A stretch of DNA of 64,000 nt from Physella acuta (taxonomy: Eukaryota > Mollusca > Gastropoda > Physidae): contig NW_026732702.1 in assembly GCF_028476545.1 (NCBI RefSeq), positions 62,001-126,000 on the forward strand. The letters are read 5' to 3'. The notes beneath the pieces are model-generated. The model searched no databases, was not told the DNA's origin, and worked only from the letters and a program-made list of their open reading frames with translations. Positions 22,401 to 47,935 of this stretch are shown piece after piece (position 1 is the stretch's first letter; each line of letters opens with the position of its first letter). The position numbers were made by a program, and so were the translations under genes.

Positions 22401-25258
22401 CCTTTTACTGTCATCCTTTGCAATTTTTTTTTATAATCAAATACATGACATCATGTAAATATTCATTATGTACATTTGCAAAACCTTTCGTTTTCATTTG
22501 GTGTTCAAAATTATGTTAAAAAATTTGATGTTGATGTACTTGTTTTAATTGCAAAAAAAAGTTAAACTACACACTCTAGTAACACGCCAACATACTGTAA
22601 TAAAGTAAAATATGAAACCAAAATGGTTTTCTTAACACTTAGATGTTGGATGCGTACAAAAAAATTATGCCTTATCCTGAAAGAGAATGGAAACGGAATA
22701 TGTAAAGAAGGCTTTCATGTTTTTTTTTCGCTCTAGGGTTAGAAACTGCAATAAATTAACAAGCAGAATAGTGAATTTTTTTTTCATAAAAAACGTTTTA
22801 ATAACAAGCTTTTATGTACTAATGCACTAAAAAGTAGAAAATAAATTATAGACTACTATTTAAATAACTATAAAGAAAAGCGTGGGTCACTTTAATATCT
22901 ATTGGATACCTTTACTAATGTTTAGGTCAAGTAGAAGTGTGCGAATTTTCACTCCGGCGTTTCGATCTAGACTACTCGAATGTTATGTTGTATGATCATA
23001 GATTCACTTACACATGTTTTTGTGTCGACCCCCACCCTCCCACCAATCCTTCTGTTCTGTTCTTGATTTAGATATTTCTCGCAGTCTAGTGTGTAATGAT
23101 GAATGGCATAATAAATAAACAGCAGAGACAAAAAGAACTTGAAAGCGTTTACAGCCGTTGTGACTTGAACTGTTAAACTATATCAAAGGATGACACTGCC
23201 AATAGAATTGTAGACACTGACAAGAGACATTGAAAACAGAAAGTGACGACACTGACGAAACAAAAGGCATGACACTAAAAACACATGACAATGGCAACAA
23301 AAAACGATAATGACAATGTCAAAAAAATGCAGACATTTACATTTAACAGTTTTCCTGACCAAAAAATTCCAACAATGACACAAATATTGACAAAAGACAA
23401 AAATATTGTGACTAAAATATTGATAGTGACAACATAATTGACAGTGACAAAATGATTGACAGAGAAAAAATACTGACACTGAAAAAATACTGACAATGGC
23501 AAAAATTACAGACAGTGACAAAAAATACTGACAATGACAAAAATTTAGACAAAAAATACTGATAATGACAAAAATACTGACAATGACAAAAATACTGACA
23601 AAGACAAAAATACTGACAATGACAAAAATTTAGACAAAAAAATACTGATAATGACAAAAATACTGACAATGACAAAAATACTGACAATGACAAAAATACT
23701 GACAAAGACAAAAATACTGACAATGGCAAAAATTACAGACAGTGACAAAAATACTGACAATGACAAAAATTTAGACAAAAAATACTGATAATGACAAAAA
23801 TACTGACAATGACAAAAATACTGACAAAGACAAAAATACTGACAATAACAAAAATTTAGACAAAAAATACTGACAATGACAAAAATTTAGACAAAAAATA
23901 CTGATAATGACAAAAATACTGACAATGACAAAAATACTGACAAAGACAAAAATACTGACAATAACAAAAATTTAGACAAAAAATACTGACAATGACAAAA
24001 ATACTGACAATGACAAAAATACTGACAATGACAAAAAATTAGACAAAAAATAGTGACAATGACAAAAATACTGACAATGACAAAAATACTGACAATGACA
24101 AAAATTTAGACAAAAAATACTGAAAATGAAAAAAATACTGTCAATGAAAAAAATACTGACAAAGACAAAAATACTGAAAAAGACAAAAATACTGACAGTG
24201 ACAAAAATACTGACAAAGACAAAAATACTGACAATGACAAAAATACTGACAATGACAAAAATACCGACAAAGACAAAAATATTGACAATGACAAAAATAC
24301 TGAAAATGACAAAAATACTGACAATGACAAAAATACCGACAAAGACAAAAATATTGACAATGACAAAAATACCGACAAAGACAAAAATACTGACAATGAC
24401 AAAAAATACTGACAAACTGAAGGTGAGGTCACCAACCTGCTGTTTCGGGTCACCGATCCTCCCCTCCACCACTGGCAACACTGGGCTTACGGGTTTTTGA
24501 TCGTCGGGCTTGTGGGCTTCCCCTGCACCCACTAGCAACGTCCAGGCAGTTCTGGGGCGAAGGTCAAGCTTTGATCTTTGTCGGCTGGACATTTTCCCGA
24601 TTTCTAAAATAGCATCTGTGTACTCATCTCGCGAATTGTCTTTTCCTGACTGACTAGTGGGCTTGGTCAAGGGGGATAATTTATTCTCTCCCTTGGGTTT
24701 GGGTTGTAAAGGGGGAAAAGATATGGCGGTGGGCACTTTTGCGGTGTAGGGTGAAACTTTCGCCGTGTTTTTTTCGCGTCTGGGAGAATTTGAACCGAGT
24801 GTTACAGTTGCTTCCCTTTGAATAGTACGTGACGCTGGGCTCAGTTTTGTGACGAAAGGCTCGTCTGACGGAAGTGACGTCACGGCGGGTGTCTTCCCGA
24901 CGTCGTCTTTGGTATGCGCATGCTCTTCGGGGTTCACGTCTCCGCCGACGTCATTACTTCTCGGAGTGATCTCCCCTGTTTTGGCCCGGTTATCCGCCCT
25001 TGAAATAACATTCCTCGGACTGACCGGCAGGACGTCGGATTCGGAGAGTAAACTGTTCGACCTTGACATTACGATCTGCCGCTGCCGGTGGCGGTAAATC
25101 TGGAGCTGCCGCCGGTAGTTGGCCTGGGACTTGCGCAGGTCGATGGCCAGGTTGAGCTTGGCGTTTTCCAGGATGTCGAAGACCTGCTCCAGGCGCTTGC
25201 GCTCTAGGACGTTCGCGCGGTGGGAGGAGCGCGAGTTGTCGCTGTCCACCACGTTCAT
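19408..25258 (-). CDS. Unidentified basic, Ser/Pro-rich protein with N-terminal helix; two exons recognised
   Basis: Exon 1 is 25258-24437: ATG in good context (GCGCC before it), about 274 residues. Residues ~18-63 form a basic, probably helical or coiled-coil segment (KRLEQVFDILENAKLNLAI, then RRQLQIYRHRQRQ); the rest is low-complexity, rich in Ser, Pro and Lys. It ends CCGAAACAGCAG followed by GTTGGT, a mediocre donor. A further minus-strand coding exon at 19557-19408 has acceptor TTCAATTCCAG, encodes a charged segment beginning VRYFEKDEIEERGTFYNF and ends in TAA. Both junctions are in phase 0, so they can join, but exons between them may be missed and joining them is inference. I do not recognise the family and assign no function. 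GC content and codon use in exon 1 stand out strongly from the surrounding AT-rich repeats. Confidence 0.6.
19518..19675 (-). repeat. 79-bp tandem duplication carrying the acceptor of the last exon
   Basis: 19518-19596 and 19597-19675 are near-identical. Each contains the acceptor TTCAATTCCAG and the first ~40 bases of the exon at 19557. The upstream copy keeps an open frame (VQYFEKDEMEERGT) with two replacements, so it could be an alternative 3' splice site. Confidence 0.85.
19796..20000 (+). mobile_element. SINE-A copy, 5'-truncated
   Basis: Body strings AGCTAGGGGCAGCAACCCAT, GGACAAAGGCTATGGAGG and tail AAGAAAGAAGAAGAAG. tRNA head missing. Confidence 0.75.
20000..23200. other. Intron or intergenic sequence with MITE scraps
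   Basis: MITE pieces at 20320-20415 and 20580-20770, several C/G runs, the weak exon candidate at 21405-21512 and a repeat fragment at 22815-22890. If the two minus-strand exons form one gene this is its intron. Confidence 0.5.
21405..21512 (+). other. Possible isolated coding exon, weak
   Basis: GC-richer patch in AT-rich surroundings. One plus-strand frame reads KISHEIFDRQKLFGRAYLAN then GDTRWTLDND and is followed by GTGAGT at 21507. Another plus frame and a minus frame are also open, and no convincing acceptor or partner exon was found. Confidence 0.2.
23430..24420 (-). repeat. 18-bp minisatellite just downstream of exon 1 of the unidentified gene
   Basis: Minus-strand unit CAGTATTTTTGTCATTGT, about 50 imperfect copies, starting about 17 bp after the exon end at 24437. 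Units contain a weak donor-like GTATTT. The frame stays open for over 140 codons past the donor, but this is repeat translation. Confidence 0.85.
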
Positions 25259-25264
25259 GGCGCT

Positions 25265-25335
25265 CGAGTTCCAGGTCAGTGGGTCAGTGGGTCAGTAGGT
25301 TAGTGGGTCAGTAGGTTAGTGGATCAGTTGGTCAG
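25265..25335. repeat. 8-bp repeat in the 5' leader of the unidentified gene
   Basis: Plus-strand units GGTCAGTG, GGTCAGTA and GGTTAGTG repeat about eight times immediately 5' of the start codon at 25258. Confidence 0.7.
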
Positions 25336-25879
25336 TACCACTTTGTACGTAGACAAAGCAATTTAATACTTGACAGAAAATTGATTGTGAATGATATTTT
25401 GAATATCTGGTCAAATCAAATATCAGCCATACGCATGTCTGGTGAACTGAAAATAAAATAGACATAACGTTATGAAACAAGTTGAAAAGAATTCAATCAC
25501 ATTTTTTTTTAAAGTTTTATTTTATGCTAAATAAAAACCTGGTCCCCCTTTTATTACAGACTTACTTACGTTAAGCTTCATACAAACCCAGGAAAAAACA
25601 TAGACAAATAGGCCCAAATAACAAACACGAAATGCTACGTACGGTGGCGTAACTAGGGTGTTTGTTGGTTGGTGCGAGTTTGTCGTTAATGTCCGCATAT
25701 TAAACGAATTTTTAAATAGAAAGTTGAAGATTTTGCAACCGTTAACCAAAAGTTTTGCCTGATGACCGATGCTAGCCACCCTTCTTACGTTACAAGCTTT
25801 TCATGAGTTCAACAGTTTTGAAACGAATTCGTTTACTTGAAAAAACAATGGATTAGATACTGGAGAAACAGTCAACCAT

Positions 25880-26115
25880 TAGGCAAAAGAATCCAGGCAG
25901 ATGAAGTTTCTTAGACCAGAAAACTCTAAAATCAAACAACTACTGCCTTGTAGTTTGTTCTTTGGTGGACAAAAGCTATGGAAGCAAATCCAGAAAGAAA
26001 AACAGGATGAATTCGCTGTCGAAGGCCTATACGGCGCATAACAAGTTATTACGTACATTCAATTATGTCGGAGGAAATTCCCTCTAGTATAGCAATAACG
26101 AAGAAAAAAGAAGAC
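25880..26115 (+). mobile_element. SINE-A copy, diverged
   Basis: Body strings CTACTGCCTTGTAGTTTGTT, GGACAAAAGCTATGGAAGC and GGCGCATAACAAGTT with an AACGAAGAAAAAAG tail; head partly deleted. Confidence 0.75.
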
Positions 26116-26239
26116 AAAGAAAGTAGATAAAATAAAGCTTTGTGACTTAAAACATTTAGTACATATGAGAACAAAAGACTTCTTTCTTAAAACCCAATAA
26201 ACCCAGCATATAGTTGTAATACGTTCAAATTGATGGCTT

Positions 26240-27040
26240 ACAATCCAACGCATAGGCCAGGCACAGTGAAGAACTAATGGCTTTAATACTTACAATCTTA
26301 TACAGTATACAGGCAGCATTTGATCCAAATGAAGAACTAATGACTAACAACTAATACTCTTTAGCCTGTCTCAGGGAAGAACTAATACCATTCAAGCCAA
26401 TATGCATAAACCTGATTTAATAAAGAACTCATGACTTACTAGCCATTTAAAATAGACTAGTTCCATTGAAGAACTAACGACTAACAAACTAATAATCATT
26501 AGCCCGTCCTAATGAAGAGTTAATACCTTTCAAACAAATACGCATAAACCCGCTCCTTTGAAGAATTAATGGCTAACTAACCAATTCACAGAAACCAGCA
26601 CCAATTTAGAAATAATATAAACATAAAGCGTTCCCATTTAAGAACGAACGCCCAACAAACCAAATCTCACACATACAACGTCACAATGAAGAACTAATGA
26701 CATACAAACCAATACACATACAAATTCCCAATGAAGAACTAATGACTAACAAACTAATTCACACATACCGAGTCCCAGTGAAGAACTAATGACATACAAA
26801 CCATTACACAGAAACCAGCTCCAATGAAGAACTAATGACTAACAAACTAACTCACACACACAAAGTCCAATGAAGAACAAATTACTTTACAAACCAATAC
26901 ACATAAACTAGTCCCAATAAAGAACTAATGACACGTTCCAATAAAGAACTAATAATTTACAAACCAATACACAGAAATAGCCCCAATGAAGAACTAATGA
27001 CATACAAACCATTACACAGTCCCAATGACGAACAAATTAC
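26240..27040. repeat. Degenerate ~45-60 bp array upstream of the unidentified minus-strand gene
   Basis: About 15 imperfect copies of a unit containing AATGAAGAACTAATGAC, followed by variants of TACAAACCAATACACA. It lies 1-1.8 kb upstream of the minus-strand start codon. No coding potential. Confidence 0.75.
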
Positions 27041-27834
27041 TTTACCTGCCGTAGCCCTGTCATGCAACTATGACGTCCTCACCTCGCGAATCAATTACAC
27101 TAAGTGCCCCATAGATCTCTCACCTTCTCTCCCCTTACAACACAGACAGCCCTGTCAAATTGGTCGTCTCGAGAAAGATCCCCCTTGATCGATTCCGCTC
27201 CACTGATTTACCTATCAATTATTTCAATTCATTCAATACACACACTCAACTAGATCGATCGACGTAATATATTTGATTGAATAAATTTAAATCGCGAATT
27301 TTCTTTTCAGATAAAAGTGAAAGAAATAATCCCGACTTGATTAAATTAGGATATTTTTTGTGAGAGTTATTCTCCTTTAAGACTTGTATCTTCAGAGTTA
27401 GTGGCCCTTAATTAATTTAGTATGCTAGTAGTAAAAGTTACGTATTTAGAATATTTTAGCCTTTTTAGTGTAGTTATGTGGGAATTTGGTCTCAAACTTG
27501 GAATAGTATCCAAAATCGAGGATTCGAATGTTTTTTTGAAAGAGGGAACAGGGTAGCCTATAGGTACTAGAGGCTAAAGTGTGAACAAATTACCTCATTA
27601 TTCAATTTCTCCTGGGTGTGAATGTATGGAGAAATCGATAAAAATTGCAGGTGGGTAAAGATAGTCTGCTGAAATTTCTTCGCGGGTTTATAGATATGCG
27701 GCTGGGTGCACAATAGGACTAGACGAGAATTTGATAGCGGGGTGGGGGTGTAGGTCGGGGGGGGGGTTGAGAGTGGGCGACACCAGATTTTTGGTGGGAG
27801 TATATTATGATTATCGTGTCTGGATTAGTAGCTC

Positions 27835-28040
27835 AGTGACATAAGGTTTAACCTGCTTCAGGTAGTGACATAAGGTTTAACCTGTGTATGTTAGTCACCT
27901 GTGGTTTAACCTACTTGGCATAGTGACATTTGGTTTAACTAGGCTTAGGTAGAAGCGTAACGGTGTAAAATTTAACCTAAGTTATTGACGTAAGGTATAG
28001 CTTGCCTGGGTTAGTAGCATAGTGGCGTAAGATTAACTAA
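27835..28040. repeat. Short tandem repeat with TGACATAAGGTTTAACCTG
   Basis: About six imperfect 30-40 bp units such as AGTGACATAAGGTTTAACCT. Flanked by plain AT-rich sequence. Confidence 0.7.
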
Positions 28041-28254
28041 TTAGATATTAATCAACCAAAGTCATTTTCTAGTGTTATTACACCAGGCTAATGTTAATAT
28101 TAATGCCGTAAAATGTAAAACCCATTAATTTTAATTAGTCAAACGTTTTTCTTTCTTCATCAGTAGTTTTGTCTGATAGTTATGCTCGATTGATCGAAAT
28201 CCGTATAGTAACCTAACTCCACCAGCTATAATTATCATCTTTTCCCGTTTGTTT

Positions 28255-28680
28255 ATATGAAACAAGGGGCAGTGGAAGTAGAGTTAATATGTATCAATGA
28301 CCCAGTGGCGTAACTAGGATTTTTGGGCCCCTATGCAAAAAGTGTTAGTGGGCCCCTCAGAGGCGTAGCGACCCTTCCCGGCGACCGGGGACAAACTTTC
28401 GATTTGCATCCCCCCACCTCAGACTTTCGATTTGCACCCCACCTCAAACTTGCGAAAAAGGGCCCCTATTTGCCTTGCTTACGCTAGCTTTACGGTAGCT
28501 ACGCCACTGCAATGACCTCAGCATACAGAGGAATAATGTGTTCAGCACTATGCCCAGCCACCTAAGTTTCCCTAATGTACCATTGATACCCTTCAGAGCT
28601 GGGTGGACTCAGGGGCGTTCTACTGACTTGAGCCGGGGATTCGAACTCGAGACTTTCAGGTTAGCAGTGGTAAAACAGTA
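28255..28680 (-). mobile_element. SINE-B copy split by a MITE
   Basis: AGTGGAAGTAGAGTTAATATG on the left and AATGTGTTCAGCACTATGCC to GATTCGAACTCGAGACTTTC on the right flank the MITE 28303-28509. Confidence 0.8.
28303..28509. mobile_element. hAT-type MITE inserted in a SINE, itself carrying MITE sequence
   Basis: Ends CAGTGGCGTAACTAGG and TAGCTACGCCACTG, exact duplication CAATGACC (28295-28302, 28510-28517). Inside, from about 28358, lies a truncated GAGGCGTAGCGACCC element. The host is a minus-strand SINE at 28255-28680. Confidence 0.88.
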
Positions 28681-28740
28681 CTACTGGCAGAGGAAATCAA
28701 ATCAAAACACGGCACTCGGCTGCGGTGTCAGCTAACACAT

Positions 28741-29036
28741 TTCTTCTTCTTCTTCGTTGTTAATTTTAGTTTTGGAAGAGACAATTAAGTATACGTATTG
28801 ACTGGTTATGTGCCATTGACTCCGATTTCAGCATGCTTTTATTTTTGGATTTGCTTCCATCGCCTTTGTCAAACCAAGAATAAACTACAAGGCAGCAGTT
28901 GTATGATTTTGGAGTTGTCTCTCCTAGAAGAGTGGCTGTCCCCAGCTAACGAGCCTCATCTGCCTGAGGGTTCGAAATCGAGACTTTTCGGTTTAGCAAC
29001 CATGAGCTTTATCGACTCGACCACGCCGACCCCTAG
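28741..29036 (-). mobile_element. SINE-A copy, near full length
   Basis: Minus strand, from the head at about 29036 (GGTCGGCGTGGTCGAGTC) to the CTTCTTCTTCTTCG tail at 28741. Confidence 0.85.
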
Positions 29037-30080
29037 CTAACACATAGAATCAACATTTTTCTCATCCAGTCTGAGGTTGTAGGTTCGAGGCAAATCCAGA
29101 CCGTCGTACATGTTTACAGGGCGATAAGGTCGGACCGTCGTCTGATTTTTCTTAACATCAGACAGGTTTGTATGCTAATGACTTGCAAGGGATGGCGGGC
29201 TTGATGCCCATTGGCTGCTTCCCCCCGCCCCCCCCCCAACATAAATATGTGTGCACCAGTCGTATTTGTATGAGGTGATGTCACGAGGCAAAATGCACGG
29301 GAGAAGTCAGATAAACGTGAACACATACACACGTCAGAGCATAAACACGTCAACTTATACACACTGAAAACTTCGGTTGGGGGAGGGGGAAGGGGAGTGC
29401 ATTACATTTCCAGAGAGTGGGTAATCAGAACTTAGCTAAAGTATAGATGTTCTATATAAAATATATCTTTTTTCTATTTCGTTGGGGGGGGGGGGGGTAG
29501 ATTTATCTCCCCTCCCCCCAACACTCACCCCAACACCCTTCCCCTCCCCCTACCAGCCTATTACCTCATAACGTAATATATTGTCAAACCCCCGACCAGA
29601 CATTTGAAATGTATTTAATCCATGACATCTCCACCACAACAGCCGTGAGAATAAAAAAAATAATCTTTTCACTATGTGATCCATTCACACCGTCACGTCA
29701 AATACACAAAGTGTGATCAGGCGAAAGTAATCGATCCTTAATAATGTCCTCCACTGTACCAACTGGATAAACGTTCTCCGTTACTTTCTCCTTTCACTCG
29801 CGGTAAATGTTTTGAATTGAATGAGGGGGAAAAAAAGGGCCAGCAACTGCAATCGCCGGGAATTCAATGGCTAGCAAATGTGCCGTTACTTTTGGCTTGC
29901 GTTGTTTGCTTTTAGACGTACCACTGTGTAGGAATAATGGGACAGATTTTTCGAGTACTAGCAAGAACTGTCCAAAGCTAGTGCAGTTCTTGGCAAGCTA
30001 TGGGGTCTTTAGTGTGAGAGGATTTACCTTGGTACAAAAGCCATAAGTATATGGTCATTAGTAATGTCCGTCTTGACTTA
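29037..30080. other. Intergenic
   Basis: A poly-G MITE fragment at about 29370-29510. Otherwise no recognised feature before the LINE tail. Confidence 0.5.
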
Positions 30081-30081
30081 A

Positions 30082-30330
30082 GGATGGATTGGCCACACAC
30101 TCAGGAAGCCTGTATCCAACATAACAAGACAGGTCCTCACCTGGAATTCACAAGGCAGGAGGAGGAGAGGCAGACCAAGAAAGACATGGAGACGTGACCT
30201 GGAAGAAGACACCAAGAAGATTGGATACACCTGGGGACAGTTGGAGAGACTAGCCCAGGACAGAGACGCCTGGAAAGCTCTTGTCAGCGGCCTACGTCCC
30301 AGGAGGGGGCGACAGGCTGACCTATGCTAA
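30082..30330 (+). mobile_element. LINE ORF2 C-terminal fragment, frame intact
   Basis: 83 codons open to TAA without a start codon: GWIGHTLRKPVSNITRQVLT, then GRRRRGRPRKTWRRDLEED, TWGQLERLAQDRDAWKALV and a GRQADLC end. This is the conserved tail following reverse transcriptase in many LINEs. It is cut off 5' and followed by a CA/TA microsatellite, as expected for a LINE 3' end. No frame break within the fragment suggests a fairly young copy. Confidence 0.88.
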
Positions 30331-30343
30331 CACATACACACAT

Positions 30344-31182
<839 letters not shown>

Positions 31183-31499
31183 TATTCTTGATGAAATGAG
31201 CGTATATTTTCACCCACTCAACACCTGCACACATTCTCATTTAAAACAGCCACACTGGTCCTTAGTTTGCCGATCACTTCTATAGCTATAATTATCCTAA
31301 AATTTTAACGAATAAATTATGTTAATTCCTATTTTTTTAGGTCAATTAGCACACAGCACAAAAAATGAGTAACTCGGATTCAAGATGTGAGATCGTCTCA
31401 TATGCAAATTTTCCTTGAAAGTAGCCAATGTATATGCAAGTCATTTAGCCTAGAGCTTTGGGTTATTTCTTTGTTTTACTGGAGAGTTTATTGAAGTCA

Positions 31500-32645
31500 A
31501 AAGTTTGTTCGCTGTTAGGATGTAAGGGCTATATGATATTAGGATGTAAGGCGTCTATGTTTTTATGTAAGAATGTATTTAACACACGTATTTTAGGATG
31601 TAAGAATATTTGTAAGACGTATTTTTTGTTATTGAAGAATGTATGTAATTCGTCAATTTATTAGGTGAGAATGTATGTATTGTGTTATGTAAGAATGCAA
31701 GACGTCTATTTTTATTATGTAAGAATATACGTAAGAAGTCTATTTTGCTATGTATGACGTCTTTTTTGTTATTTAATAATGTGTGTAAGCCGTCTAATTT
31801 TTTATGTAACAATATATGGAAGACGTCTATATTTTATGAAATAATATATTATGCTGTATATTTTGGAATGTAAGACGTCTATTTTTTAAATGTAAGAATT
31901 GTATGTAAGACGTCTATTTTGATATGTAATAATTTTATGTAAGATGTCTATTTTGATATGTAATAATTTTATGTAAGATGTCTATTTGGATATGTAATAA
32001 TTTAATGTAAGATGTCTATTTTGATATGTAATAATTTTATGTAAGATGTTTATTTTGATATGTAATAATTTTATGTAAGATGTCTATTTTGATATGTAAG
32101 AATATATGTAATACATCTTCGCTGATACGGTTAAATGTATGTAAGACGTTTTGATATGTAAGAATAATGTAAGACGTCTTCGCTGATATGTAAGGCGTCT
32201 ATGTTGTTAGTGAAATGTAAGACGTCTTCACTGATATGGTAGAATGTATGTAAGACGTCTATGTTGTTAGTGAAACGTAAGACGTCTTCACTGATATGGT
32301 AGAATGTATGTAAGACGTCTATGTTGTTAGTGAAACGTAAGACGTCTTCACTGATATGGTAGAATGTATGTAAGACGTCTATGTTGTTAGTGAAACGTAA
32401 GACGTCTTCACTGATATGGTAGAATGTATGTAAGACGTCTATGTTGTTAGTGAAACGTAAGACGTCTTCACTGATATGGTAGAATGTATGTAAGACGTCT
32501 ATGTTGTTAGTGAAACGTAAGACGTCTTCACTGATATGGTAGAATGTATGTAAGACGTCTATGTTGTTAGTGAAATGTAAGACGTCTTCACTGATATGGT
32601 AGAATGTATGTAAGACGTCTATGTTGTTCGTGAAATAAAAGACGT
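31500..32645. repeat. Promoter-proximal minisatellite upstream of the lipase gene
   Basis: 31500-32110 holds degenerate ~42-46 bp units with GTAAGACGTCTATTTT. From about 32111 to 32645 an almost exact 60-bp unit repeats about eight times, ending about 60 bp before the start codon. Each 60-bp unit carries TAAGACGTCTATGTTG and the palindrome AAGACGTCTT. Homogeneous copies next to the gene and decayed copies further away suggest growth from the gene-proximal side. Confidence 0.85.
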
Positions 32646-32706
32646 TCAAGCTGCCCACCTAAAACTACAGTTGTTGTTATGTGAAAAATGTTTCAGATTT
32701 CTCGCA

Positions 32707-46454
<13,748 letters not shown>

Positions 46455-46567
46455 TGCGAGGGTTTTCACGTGATAATATGGCGAGACGCGATTACGGCAA
46501 TGTTGACTTGCCAAATAAGAAATGATGCTGCCAAATTTAAAAAAAAAGGGAATTTAATTTTTTTTTT

Positions 46568-46573
46568 AATAAA
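46568..46573 (+). terminator. Poly(A) signal AATAAA of the lipase gene
   Basis: AATAAA 114 bp after the TAG stop, at the end of a T-rich stretch. Confidence 0.6.
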
Positions 46574-46839
46574 CACGATTTTTAAAAAGGTTTAAGGTTT
46601 TACTTTTTTTTTTTAACTAATAGAATGAAGCATCGTTTCTGTTTAAAGTTAGAGTTGGGTTTCGGGTTATGTGTTCTTTGGTTAAACGTCCATGTCGGGT
46701 ATAGGCTGCTTAATAATCACTCAAGTCATGGTCCTTTACAGATCGGCTTTTTACAGAGGCCAGTGCAGGGCCTGACCGGGACGGCACGTACTTTATAAAG
46801 AAAGAGGAATCAAGTTAAACATACATTTTATAAGCGGTT

Positions 46840-47125
46840 TTTTTTTTAGAAATCGGAAATAGGGTCAAGTACTACTTTCGATCATCAAGTTACTCAAAAT
46901 TTGTCAGAAAACAGAGAATTAGGTCTTCTACGTATATGTGAAATTTATTCTATCTAACTGAAACAGTACTTAACTTATATGCTTTTGAAAAACTAAAAGA
47001 AGAATAAGTTCCACTTCCGGTTACTGGAAATCGCAGAAAAGTTGATACAGAACTACAAATTTGATGTAATACTTATATATGAAATTTCATCAACCTACTC
47101 AAGATATCGTGTTTACAGACAACAT
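46840..47125. repeat. Inverted copy of the 12785-type dispersed repeat
   Basis: CACTTCCGGTTACTGGAAATCG, as the complement of the GGAAGTGG block, with AAATTTCATCAACCTA matches 13030-13260 in reverse. Truncated, diverged. Confidence 0.7.
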
Positions 47126-47157
47126 TGTCAGTTAAGGTTTCAGCTGAAAAATCCAAT

Positions 47158-47550
47158 TTTTTCCCCCCGCATTTAGAAAGGGAAACAATATTCTATTGCA
47201 AGGGAGGTGACTTACAATTTATTTCAACACTACCAACTATTCCTTTTATACAGTGCTAAATCACATATAAAGCAATAAACGTATGCAGTTATTATTTCTA
47301 AAAAATAGGTTTGTAGATATACAGTGTATATCAAATAATTAATTTTACATAGTATATAATCGGAGCAGTAATTGAAAAACTAAGCACTTCAAGTTTGTTT
47401 CACTGCTAGATCTATATGATATGAATCTTATTATTCAATGTAATAGCTGTAACGCTCGTATGTTCAAAATGATGTTTTAGCACAAAATTAACGATTTGGT
47501 GGTTTCAATGTACGAGTGGCTAACAATCCATCTCGATTTATCAGCTGGAC
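47158..47550. repeat. Outer part of the composite repeat, second copy
   Basis: Second copy of the segment at 44327-44697, downstream of the lipase gene and leading directly into the hAT element at 47551. Confidence 0.8.
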
Positions 47551-47751
47551 CAGGAGTCGGCAACCTGCGGCTCGCGAGACACATGCGGCCCCCCTGGTGT
47601 CGAGATGCGGCTCTTCAGCTCCATGCACAAAAATTAATAGCGAGCTGATCCGCGACGTAGCATATGCCGCTATCTAGTTGTTTTATTTTCTACTTATCAA
47701 CAATTCATTATTTGTGAAATCGGCACTACCCTGCCCCCACCCCGCCCAGTC

Positions 47752-47935
47752 TTCTTCTTCTTCTTCGTTCTTAATTTTTAGTGTTGGAAGGGATCAAGCC
47801 TTATCTGCCAGAGGGTTACTCGAGACTTATTTCGAATTTATCAACCATGAGCTTTGCCGACTCGACCGTGCTTCCATCACAATTAAGGATTACGTGTCAA
47901 CTGGTTATGCGCCATTGAGGCCATTGACTTTTTTT
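47752..47935 (-). mobile_element. SINE-A-related short copy inside the hAT element
   Basis: CTTCTTCTTCTTCGTTC at the left, GACTCGACCGTG and the GAGTTCA..ACTCGAGAC-type head, then CAACTGGTTATGCGCC. Same short structure as 14240-14365. Confidence 0.7.

Noticed and set aside
23972-24436. C-terminal extension of the unidentified protein through the (SIFVIV)n array
   Set aside because: The frame runs into the 18-bp array beyond a plausible donor; the composition changes abruptly to repeat translation.
32131-32658. 175-codon minus-strand frame (HISEDVLRFTNN repeats)
   Set aside because: Reading of the 60-bp promoter-proximal array; no start context or partner exons.
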